Shown here: positions 45,370 to 55,400 of the stretch, piece by piece
Numbering within the stretch: position 1 is the first letter of the stretch
Layout: each line of letters opens with the position of its first letter
NCBI GenBank assembly: GCA_951799405.1
Contig: OX637352.1
Location: 12,844,820-12,908,819 of the forward strand
Reading direction: 5' to 3'
Origin: Agapetus fuscipes
Taxonomy: Eukaryota; Arthropoda; Insecta; Trichoptera; Glossosomatidae
DNA length: 64,000 nt
Notes under the pieces: model-generated
Databases searched by the model: none
Told to the model about the DNA's origin: nothing
The model's input: the letters and a program-made list of their open reading frames with translations, nothing else
Program-made: the position numbers and the translations under genes

Positions 45370-46260
45370 TCCAATCTAATCTAAGTTGCAAAGATATGTA
45401 ACATTGGGGATTCACACTACATGCATTCTCACAAGCAGACACATACAAGTTCTTGTTTGCGCATGCCGCATGTGAACCTACAATAGAGAAACAAAGTCTC
45501 AAATGGGCATACACCCTGCAACTCCTGCCGACCTTCCCTGAAACCAAAGTGAACCATTTTCTACAGCATGGGTGGTCAGCCGCATACCAACCTATAAGTC
45601 AAGGAATATACACAAAAAATAGCATTTTTGACATAAACAAATGGATAAACATTAAAATCAATTACAATTTACAAAATTCTAATTTAAAAATTTACAAAAA
45701 AAATTGAAAAACTTGAAAAACCCTAGCCCTAGCCGCCAGCATTACAGATCAACTGCCATTTCTTTCTGTTCTCACATACTTCTTTCATTTCCTCCAGAGT
45801 CATAACCTTCTTCATACAGGCTCTCATTTTATTATGACTCTGGATATTCCATTCATTTGTAATTTCGGAAATTTGGTCCATCCATACCTTTCTCGGTCTG
45901 TAATGCTGACGGCTAGGGCTAGGGTTTCTCAAGTTTTCCAAATTTTTGTAACTTTTAAATTAGAATTTTGTATTGGATTTTAATGTTTATCCATTTGTTT
46001 ATGTCTAAATGTTGTGTATATTCCTTGACTTATAGGTTGGTATGCGGCTGACCACCCATGCTGAAGAAAATGGTTCACTTTGCCAATGTCACCCCTGTTT
46101 TAGGTCGGCAGGAGCTGCAGGGTGTATGTCCTTATCAGATTTGATTTTTATGTTGTAGGTTCACATGTGGCATGCGCAAGCCCGAACTTGTACGTGTCTG
46201 CTTGTGAGAATGCATGTAATGTGAATCCCCAGTGTTACATATCTTTGCAACTTAGATGGA
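45370..46260. mobile_element. Inverted pair of family C copies around a LINE tail
   Basis: C copies at 45370-45605 (-) and 46020-46257 (+) face each other. Between them 45606-45720 and 45905-46018 are also inverted copies (CATAAACAAATGGATAAACA), leaving a LINE fragment (45729-45905, minus frame RKVWMDQISEITNEWNIQ) in the loop. It is an inverted repeat of nearly 900 bp overall. Confidence 0.75.
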
Positions 46261-46495
46261 AGCAGCACAAGACAGATTCCTGGAGGATTGAAGTGCAGGA
46301 GGCCCTGAGACTTCAAGGCTTTTGAGCTTAAAAAAGTAAAATAAGTACTTACTTACCTATTCTCACAAATAATAGAGCAATGCATTTTGGACAAGGACTA
46401 TTTTTTATTAAAAGTATACATACACAAACAATACAAAATATATACATATTCATTTCATCTACATTATCACAGGTGTTGGTTTTGACAGTTCTCTC

Positions 46496-49176
46496 TTAAA
46501 CCAGGGTCAGGATGGGAGCTGGAGCTGCGACGGGATCAACGACTTTGCACTTGACCTTGAAGCACTGGAGGACCTCGTCTTTGTCTCCGAGAACGGAAAA
46601 TTCCACATTCACTGCGATCTGTAGAAAAAAAGACTCAAAGAATTAGAAGAAATATTTATTTTTAAGAATTTGTAGTGATCAACGCTTTAGATTCGGCTTG
46701 CATGCATTTTGATTGTTTTGATTGGTAAAATTTACTATTTTGAAAGAAAAAAAGGATTATTCCTTGACCTACAATATAAAAACCTGAATCTCGAATGAGC
46801 ATACACCTTGCAGCTCTTGCTGACCTTCCCTGAAATAGGGGTGAGATTGACAAAGCTCAATTGATAATATTCCTTGGTATGAGGCTGACCACCCATCCTT
46901 GAAAAAAATGGCTCACTTTGCCAATGTTACCCCTGTTTCAGGAAAGGTCGGCAAAAGATGCAGGGTTTCAAATCATAACAATATTCCTCTTTGAAAATTG
47001 ATAATTATTCAGTTTTGTCACCTTTGGGAATCCTTCCATGGGCATCTTCAGCCTGTAGGTGACGAGGTCTCCCTGGTCCAGCGGGCAGTAGCTTCCCTGC
47101 AGGGCCTGGCAGCCATCTTGCTTGTCATCGGGCAGCGGGTAGGTGACGGTAATGCCAGCAACGGTAGCGCGAACCTTGGGCTTCAGCGTGGCGCTGTATT
47201 TGGCTGAAGAAGAGAGAAGACCACAGTGAGGGCTGGAGAACTTTTCCGGGATCTGGTACCGTGGCCTATGGGAGCTGGGCTGGAAGTCTCATCACCACAG
47301 TAATTCTTACCTACTGAATATCGGTATTATTTGTATGAAAACTAATCAGCTGTTCACTTGCGGCCATCTTGGATTGACAGGTCTTCATAAAAATACTACC
47401 GATATTCGCTAGGTAAGAATTATTGTGGTGATGAGACTTCCAGCCCTGGAGCTTCCGGACGTTTTGCCAATGTCTACGATGGGCTTCCTCAGCATAAAAG
47501 TGCAATGATGAATATGATCTTGATGAAAACTGTGATGAAAGTGTGTGTACACTTGGGATTTAAATATGAAAAATGATGACCCCTGTGTCAGGGAAGGTCG
47601 GAAAAATTTGTAGGGCTTATATTCATTTGTGGTTTGGATTTTATTTGTAAGTAGGTATACACATTCAGCATTTGTAAACGCGAACTACACGTGTTTGTTT
47701 GTAGGCATGCATTTGAGAACTTTAAATGAATATATCCTTGCAACTTAGATTATAGATGACACTCTATGTATGAGTTGCGTTGTGGAGCAGCGGCATCTGT
47801 TTACTGTGCATGTGAAACTGTGGGGTATTTCACAAAACTATCTTGCTTCTACAAGTATATGTTTGTCAGTTGAAAAGCGCTACCTAAAGATTTCATTTGC
47901 AACAAATCGTCTTCTTTATTTGTGCTATCGTTTATTCATTACATTTTTGATTTACGAAATCGAGGTGAGTTGTACGCAATGTGTTTTACACTTGGATCAC
48001 AGTCTACTTGATGGTACGGAAGATCACAACTTACGGGAGACGAAAGTGACATCCATGACGGCATCCTGTCCCAGAGGCAGGTTACACGGAGGAGTCTCAC
48101 AGCCTGCCACTTTCAAGGAAACCGGAGATGGGCCTGAGGAACCTGTGAAAATAATACAATAAAATTAAGATATGACAAATAACAGCATGTGTTATTCAAG
48201 CTACTAACATGAATTAATGTTCTCCCTACACTCTGAAAGATAATGTCTGTAATGACTGGACTATGAATGAATGCAGTCCAAGTAAAAATAATAATTATTA
48301 TTGGACAATCATATTATATAGCGCTGTTCAGTGGCACTAGCCACCCCAAGGGCGCATTTATGTGTTGGAGCTTTTACTAAACAAATGTGTTTTATGGAAG
48401 TTCCTGAAATTGCCAACACTGGTCTCTGTTCTCCACTACAGAGGTAGACTGTTTCAGAAAGGATGGACCCGCCAAACTAAAAGCCCTGTCCCCAAAATGC
48501 AACCGAAAGTAAATAAACGTAAAATGAGATGGTTAGGGTTACTAGAAAGAATGAACGATGAAGGGCTGACTAAAAGAGTGTGTAAAAGGAATTTGACCGG
48601 TCCGTAATCCGTAGAGGTTATTTTTAAATTGTTGACTATTCTGTAAGATTAACGCCATGGGCTCATAATCGGTAGGTCGCGGTTTCAATTCTCGGTAGAA
48701 AAAAAACGTGATTCTCATCGCTGGGTTGAAAAATTCACCTGCCTATACCAAAGACCAGTCACCAAAAGGCCCATCCAGCATTACAGTAACTGGCTTTTCT
48801 ATAGCGACGACAAAGCTCACAAAGGGCTTTTGAGGAGTGATTCACACAAAAACAGTGCTCACGAAATATATCATCCTAATTATTATTATTATCAATGTGA
48901 AACGCAAGCATGAAAGTGGAAAACCGAGGAGAGAATGGATTAATGAAATAACATTACAAATAACTGTAATCTGCAGAGTGAAGAAGAGAGAAGGATGATG
49001 AATGTGAAAAAAGTATGCAAGGATAAAAATGTACCGGCCAATCAAATGTAGCCTAAAGCGACTGTGTACTGTCATAGCTACAAATTTAATGTGGGCTTAC
49101 ATTTCTCAAATGTTGTAGCAGAAGCCCCAGCAATCACCAGGACGCAGATCAAAAAACTGGTAGCTCCACGAGACAT
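46496..49176 (-). CDS. NPC2: NPC2-like secreted lipid-binding protein (ML domain)
   Basis: ML-domain protein of the NPC2 family, which binds sterols or other lipids in lysosomes or extracellular fluid; insects have many. Exons on the minus strand: 49176-49101, 48142-48035, 47203-47022 and 46618-46496 (stop TAA), 162 residues; all phases join (1, 1, 0). A signal peptide is clear (FLICVLVIAGASA, residues 8-20), then TTFEKC. The six ML cysteines occur in order: FEKC, AGCETPPC, DGCQALQGSYCPL and LQCFKVKC. The ML core reads PLPDDKQDGC and VNVEFSVLGDKDEVL. The proline/alanine tail (DPVAAPAPILTLV) extends past the usual end. A minus-strand AATAAA lies at 46404-46409. Ligand unknown. Confidence 0.93.
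46620..47010. other. NPC2 intron 3 with two opposed family C fragments
   Basis: Fragments 46760-46860 (-) and 46870-46970 (+) of family C. Nothing else recognised. Confidence 0.55.
47230..47530 (-). mobile_element. K element interrupted by a fold-back element
   Basis: On the minus strand the part at 47520-47447 reads ATGCTGAGGAAGCCCATCGT, then GACATTGGCAAAACGTCCGG. The remaining piece is 47276-47230 (CATAGGCCACGGTACCAGAT). The element at 47277-47446 separates them. Confidence 0.75.
47277..47446. mobile_element. 170-bp fold-back element related to family D
   Basis: Ends GGGCTGGAAGTCTCATCACC and GGTGATGAGACTTCCAGCCC, with arms of about 47 bp. The centre holds CTTGCGGCCATCTTGGATTG, as in D. 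Confidence 0.85.
47575..47757 (+). mobile_element. Family C copy, 5'-truncated
   Basis: Begins in GTGTCAGGGAAGGTCGG and ends GCAACTTAGATTATAGATGA, in NPC2 intron 2. Confidence 0.75.
48300..48900 (+). mobile_element. LINE remnants and a SINE-B in NPC2 intron 1
   Basis: 48300-48480 resembles a repeat also at 50560-50710 (CTTTGACT-poor, with ACCGAAAG and CCCCAAAAT words). 48490-48600 is a LINE tail (KMRWLGLLERMNDEGLTKRV). A SINE-B follows from about 48595 (GACCGGTCCGTAATCCGTAG) to 48895. Another LINE tail piece is at 48900-49050. Confidence 0.6.
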
Positions 49177-49256
49177 GTTTGCGGCTTAACAAGTAACCAA
49201 GCTATTAGCTCAATACTCTCTGAACACAATGTTACTCTGTTAACTTTATTCTTCTA

Positions 49257-49263
49257 TTATATA
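49257..49263 (-). promoter_or_regulatory. Possible TATA box of NPC2
   Basis: TATATAA on the minus strand, about 80 bp upstream of the NPC2 start codon. A TTCAGA initiator-like site lies about 40 bp downstream. Position is plausible, but AT-rich sequence makes chance matches common. Confidence 0.35.
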
Positions 49264-49788
49264 GAAAAGTCCTGTGTGAAAAATCTAATGGACCAGTGGT
49301 TCCTAACATTTTTCCAACAAGGCCGGCCAACCTTCACTGTGTTTTTTTTTACTTCTTCTGCAATGGATCTACAGCTCATATCTCTCCTTGGCCTCTGTTA
49401 TCCTCAGCCTCCATCCGTCTCTGTCCTCGGCTACCATTGTCGAGCTTGGTACCTGCAGTAATCACATCAAATCCCCCCTCACCTTGTCTTCCCACCTCAG
49501 TCTTGATCTTCCAACCCTTCGTCATTCTCCTGGGTGCCCACTCATAATGCATTTGGGGAACTGTGAGTTTGGCATCCTTTGCACATATCTGCACATTTTA
49601 TTTTTACAACTAGGTAGGTGTGCCATTCTCTGTAAGGCCCGTCATAGACTAGACCTATTCTGCCCTGCTTGTCTATGGATTACAAGGTCAAAAGTCTACT
49701 AGCTTATGGGGATGCTTCCACAGTTTTTCACAGTCCGGTAATCCATAGACAAACCAGACAGAATACGTTAAGTGTGAAAAGCGACTAA

Positions 49789-50072
49789 GGGGCCGTCCAT
49801 AAATTACGTCATCGATTTTTGGCGATTTTCGTTCCCCCCCCCCTACAATCATCCTATAGTCATTATCTAATGACCCCTCCCTGTTGCTGTAATAATGGAT
49901 GAGCTTAATAATTAATAATGTTATATATCTTACATAGCATTATGTATATTTTGTAGAAATTGGTATTTAAAATAACGACGTCACTTTTGGTACTCGTACG
50001 TCATTTGCCATCATCCGCAGACCAGACTCCCCCCCCCCCTTAATTGGAATGACGTAATATATGGACGGCCCC
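49789..50072. mobile_element. Harbinger-like MITE, copy 1
   Basis: 284 bp with inverted ends GGGGCCGTCCATAAATTACG and its near complement, flanked by TAA on both sides. A 3-bp TAA/TTA duplication is typical of PIF/Harbinger. Runs of C occur near each end (49836-49845 and 50030-50039). A diverged inverted copy lies at 56734-57012. Confidence 0.8.
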
Positions 50073-50304
50073 TAAGGGCGTCAACTCTATAAGAGTGAAC
50101 ATATGATTTTAAAATAAATATGGTTATGGTAAGGGCATGTGGCCAGTGCCCGTAGTAAAAAACATAAAAAACCAAAAAAAACACAAACAAACAAAACTCC
50201 CCTCGATTGCATAAATCAAGAAATAATATCAAAACTACAGCACTCTCTAGGAGTGCTGTTGTATATTCCATGTATTTTTTATTTACACAATCGAGGTGTT
50301 ATTC

Positions 50305-50530
50305 GAGTTCCTTGACTTATAAGTTGGTATAAGGCTGAGCACCCGTACTGTAAAAAAATAGTTCACTTTGCTAATGTCAACTCTGTGTCAGGGAAGGTCG
50401 GCAAGAGTTGCAGGGCTTATGTTCATTTGAGATTGGGTTTTTATATTGTAGGTTCACATGCGGCATGTGTTAGCGCGAACCATAAGTTGAATGATAGGTA
50501 CATATCTTTGCACCTTAGATTTACATTTAG
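50305..50530 (+). mobile_element. Family C copy
   Basis: From TCCTTGACTTATAAGTTGGT to TTTGCACCTTAGATTTAC, with a deletion near the 3' end (the CTGCTTGTGGGAATG block is missing). Confidence 0.75.
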
Positions 50531-51144
50531 CTTTAGACACACATAATAAAAAAGCGTCATTTTGTGTGTGTCACACCTCAAGGGCCCTCTCAAATCATGG
50601 ATAAGATATTTTTTAAAGATGCGTCTTTAGTGCTAATTTAAAGATACCAACAGTTTTTGTCTTCGTCCATTGCGCGTCCATTGCACCTACTAACCGGAAA
50701 GCACGGTCCCCAAAATTAGTTCGTAAAAGTAAATTTGTATGTACCTATGCTGCATGTACCACTCACGTGTATTTTACAGACCGCCAGTTGGGAACCACTG
50801 CCATATCAACTGATAAATCAAATTAGAAATTAGATTGTCGGTTAAGATATGGCGCAGATGGGGGTTTCAAAGTTTAGATGTGGCAACACCTGTTACAGGT
50901 GTTCAATAGATAAAAGATATGTTTAAAATCCAGGTGGGTCATGATTTGTGAATGGGTAGGTATGTGTGTATACCTAGCACGTGATAGCACAATAATAAAA
51001 TTATCTCACGGCGACACAGGTGTTCCGTCTTTCTAATTTCAAAAATAGTAACCACATACATGATTCATTATTATAAGTTTATTGATAAAAAGAACTGTGT
51101 CTGACTTTGATCACAAAATTGATGATTTAACTCAAATCAAATTC

Positions 51145-51412
51145 CTTGACTCATAGGTTGGTATGAATTCCTTGACTTATAGGTTGGTATGAGGCTGACC
51201 ACACATATTGTAAAAATGGTTCACTTTGCCAATGTCACCCCTGTTTCAGGGAAGGTCGGCAAGAGTTTCAGGGCTTATGTTCATTTGAGATTGGGTTTTT
51301 ATATTGTAGGCCCACATGCGGCATGTGGGAGCGCTAAATTATGTGTGTCTGCTTGTGGGAATGCATTTAGTATGAATCTCAAATGATACATATCTTTGCA
51401 ACTTAGATTTAG
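51145..51412 (+). mobile_element. Family C, reference copy
   Basis: Block order: CCTTGACTTATAGGTTGGTA, TGAGGCTGACCAC, ATGGTTCACTTTGCCAATGT, CACCCCTGTTTCAGGGAAGG, GGCTTATGTTCATTTGAGAT, CCACATGCGGCATGTG, GTGTCTGCTTGTGGGAATGC, ATCTTTGCAACTTAGATT. The head is duplicated here (51145 and 51170). At least 20 copies occur in both orientations, and many have (ATTAG)n or ATTATAGAT tails. A weak A-box/B-box-like pair (TTGGTATGAGG, GGTTCACTTTGCC) and simple tail suggest a SINE, but this is unproven. No TIRs. Confidence 0.85.
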
Positions 51413-52290
51413 ATAGGTTAGTAGGAAGCTTTGTTATGAATACCCCTATAGTGTTGTAGAAAGTATGAAAATATCTGATCCTTGTCTACGTTTTTTTTAA
51501 GAGACGAATATTCCAAATTCAGAAATGTTCCGAACTCATTGAGCATAATAAATATAGGTAATATACACCTACTTGAACATCTCTAGTTCTAGAAATGGCT
51601 GTCTCTTTCGCGAGCTAAATATTTATACAAAAAATAAATTAAATGAAAGTAATCGTGTAAAATAGTATTTTGAAGTAAAATATTACTCCAGATTACATAA
51701 AAAAAAATCTTTTTTCAATCGGCATACTTAGAAAATGACCAACTTGGCTCTTTCTATGGATTTTTGATGGATTTGACGATATGAAGGTTACCGATTGCCT
51801 AGATTTAGAGTTTTTCAAAATGCACCCTTTAGCGCAATCTATGTTAATCGAGGCATTTCTGTCTTAGTCCATCTAGTAACTTACCTGTATGTAGATCCAT
51901 AGAGAAAGAAAGTTCTTATTGCAAAAAATAAAACAAAAATGTTAAAAACTCATGATAGCTTTTATTAAAAAATATAACAACTTCATTAACCGTAACTTAA
52001 AAATAATATTTCGTAACTGAATAACATTTTTACATTTTTTGAGTTCACAATGCCTAAGCGCTATTGGAATTTATCCGTCCATCTTCAGAGGCTAACTGAG
52101 GTTAAAAACCATTAAAATTAAAATGAATTATCACTCTGTGAATGCACAAACTCTAGAAAATTTGAATAACATGCTTTTTTATTGTAATAATATAATTTGT
52201 TGGTATTTTATATAAACCTAGTGAAAAGAAAAAGAGGAAGATAGTGTGGGGACTTCATTAAGAGAGGTTTACAAGGATAGGACGTAGTAG
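51413..52290. other. AT-rich gap upstream of gephyrin's 3' end
   Basis: No coding evidence or named repeat. 52220-52290 has LINE-like purine-rich text (AAAGAAAAAGAGGAAGATAG) joined to a SINE-A head. Confidence 0.45.
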
Positions 52291-52302
52291 TCGTCCGGAG
52301 GT

Positions 52303-52462
52303 CCTGTCGATAGCTCAGTTGGTAGAATGCTTGCATTCCATGCCGTGAGCTCGGGTTCCAATCCCACCGAGGGTGTCAGAAATGATTTCCCGTTTCGGTG
52401 TTTATTTCAAACCCCAAAATAAAATACCGGCAAGGTTTACTCAGCCTTCATAAGAAATGAGT
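52303..52462 (+). mobile_element. SINE-A, 3'-truncated, ending beside the gephyrin stop
   Basis: Head with A box TAGCTCAGTTGG and B-like GGTTCCAATCC, ending at AGAAATGAG, 21 bp past the gephyrin stop codon. It therefore forms nearly all of that gene's visible 3' flank. Confidence 0.85.
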
Positions 52463-52482
52463 TCTTCTTGATGAGAAATGAT

Positions 52483-55400
52483 TCACAGTTTGTCGACGAC
52501 AAGCGCAGTGACAATGGTTCCCTTGGTCAGGGTCTTGTCTCCCTCCAGTGAGCTGGGCAGCTTAAGTAGTAGAGGCGCGCTCACACAGCTCAACAGGCGA
52601 CTGCTTATCTGCAAAAACAATATAATAAAGCAATCAATTGATTATGATTACGGATGTGTGTCTGTGTCTCTACATATAGGTGTTTAAATAATTGTACTTG
52701 TATTTGTTCCATGGTATTAGTATTCGCTCTTAATCTAATCTAAATCTAAGTTGCAAAGATATGTATCATTTGAGATTCATATTAAATGCATTCCCACAAG
52801 CAGACACGCATAATTTTACGCTCACACATGCCGCATGTGGACCTACAATATAAAAAACCCAATAAATGAACATAAGCCCTGAAACTCTTGCCGACCTTCC
52901 CTGAAACAGGGGTGACATTGGCGAAGTGAACCATTTTTTACAGTATGGGTGGTCAGCCTCATATCAACCTATAAGTCAGCTCGAACATTTTAAATGGAAT
53001 ATTCTGGCAAAATCTTGCATGTTCCAGTTCCCAATGTTATAAGAACCATCCTTATGCTATGCTATAAAAAGAGCCAAAGTTGTCTGTAGCGTTAAACTTG
53101 TATCAAAGCTGTCAAGGAATGCAGTACAAAAGTTAGCTCTGTGAACAAACCAAATGTGAACGGAATCTTAAAATAGATAAAATGAATAAAAATAATGGCC
53201 ATTGAAAGTGAAAAGAAGAAGGCGTTTATGCGTCTATTGTCACTTTTTTTAACCCCTCTTTGTCTTTTGTACTGTACTTGTTGTGTCGTCGGTGTTTGTA
53301 ACTTGGTTGTTTATGACGTGTTGAAAAACTAACCCGTGATGCCTGGGCTGCACCACCGTCATTCTTACCTACCAAATTTTGGTAATATTTTTATAAAGAC
53401 TAATCAGCTATTCACTTGCGGCCATCTTGGATTGACAAGGCTTCATGCAAATGCATCATTAGTTTGTCAAAGCGTGGGCTCAACGGACGACTAAAATATC
53501 TTAAGAATAGCACCGATAGAGTTTTACTTTCTGTGAGTTGTAGTGCTCTCCAGTTTTATCCAGAATTCCTCCTTTTTCCTACATTCCAGATTCAGACCAA
53601 ATATAATACAGCAATCAATTTATAATGTATTAACAATCATATGGTAATCTCTCTAATCACACGTGGCAGTCAGCTAGTTCCATGCCCTTGGAGCCGCCGC
53701 AGTAAAAGCACAGACACCAAACACTATCGCACAAAGGCTCACCGACAAATGTTCTGGCTCCACATGAGCGCAAAGGCAAATTCAAAGTTTGCTTGATGAG
53801 TTCTGCGAGGTACTGGGTTTTCTCTCATAGAGCGCCCTGTGTGTCATTACTCATTGAGCATAATTTATACTGCTACTATTTGCACTGTAAAACGTAAAGA
53901 CAGATGTGGCAAAGCAAAGAAATAGAAATGAGAAGGTTCTCACTTGGTTTCCTGTCAGTGTTGCCGTGGGAATATCTTCCGCTGACTCGGTTTTCTTTAG
54001 AAAGGCTCGCACATACTCTGGTCGCGGATCCAGAGAAACATTCTGATCGAGACGGACCTTCAGTTCTTGGGATCGCCAATTTTCAAAGTTCATGCAAAAC
54101 CTGCAGATGAGATAAAAAATGTTTTAGTAAGTAATAAAATAACAGACAAATTAGGATAAGCTCAATTGATAATATTCCTTGCACTTTGCCAATGTCACCC
54201 CTGTTTCAGGGAAGGACGGCAAGAGTTGCAGTGTGTATGTCCATTTAAGATTTGGTTTTTATGTTGTAGGCTCACATGAGGCATGTGCAAGCGCAAACTT
54301 GTACATGTCTGGTTGTGAGAATGCATGTAATGTGAATCTCCAATGTAACATATCTTTGCAACTTAGATTAGATTAGATAAGACTTATAGGTTGGTATGAG
54401 GCTGACCACTCACACTGTGCAAAAATGGTTTGCTTCGCCGATGTCCCCCCTGTTTCAGAGAAGGTCGGCAAAAGTTGCAGGGTACATGTTCATTTGAAGT
54501 TTGGATTTTAATTTGTTAGTACACATGCAACATTTCTAAGCTCGTACTTACATGTGTCTGTTTGTGGGCATGCATTCAATATGAATTTTAAATGTAAATA
54601 TATCTTTGCAACCACGATTAGGTACAGAGTTCAGAATAAGCAGTTTTTTACCTTAAGCTTGGAATGACAAACAGCTGACTGGTAACAAGCGCAGAAACCG
54701 GGTTGCCAGGCAGCGCAAAGATAACTTTGTTCACCCCTTTATAGACGCAAGTCGCCAGCGTCATCGGTTTTCCAGGTTTCATGTTGACGCGACCAAAGAC
54801 AATCATAGCATTGAATTCTGACACAAGCAGGTTCTTCAAGAGGTCCTTCTCCCCCATGGATACACCTCCGGTTGTGATGACGATGTTGGCGTTGCTTAAA
54901 GCATCTTCAAAGCCGGCTTTCAGCTCTTCAATGGAGTCTTTGACTATCCCAACGTCGTAAAAGTTCACACCAGACTGCCTGCATCAAAAAATACATGATG
55001 AATCCAAAATGACATCAACAGCTTTATTTTTACAGGGATTTGATTGACAATCCTTCATTGACTTGTAGTTTGGTATGAGATTGACCACCTGTCATATAAA
55101 AATTGGTTCACTTTGGCAATCTTACTCCTGTTTCAAGTCTGTTGTCCGGTTGACAGCTTTGTCTCATAGTATTGATAGAATTATTAGTACATAAGTAGAT
55201 AATGATTAGTTGTTAAGTAGAAATAAAATAAATAAAGTAGAAATCATAATAAATTTGATTAATACACCGAATATACTAGAATGTAATTGGTATTTTTACC
55301 AATGTCTACAATCACGCTAATTAGACCTTTCTGGCAATAAAAATAAGCCTATAAATGGAAGGATTTTGCTTTAGAGAGTAGAGTTTGCCTAAGTCAGCGA

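Noticed and set aside
47770..48162. Plus-strand frame of 130 residues
   Set aside because: Its 3' half is antisense to NPC2 exon 2 and the rest has no recognisable feature.
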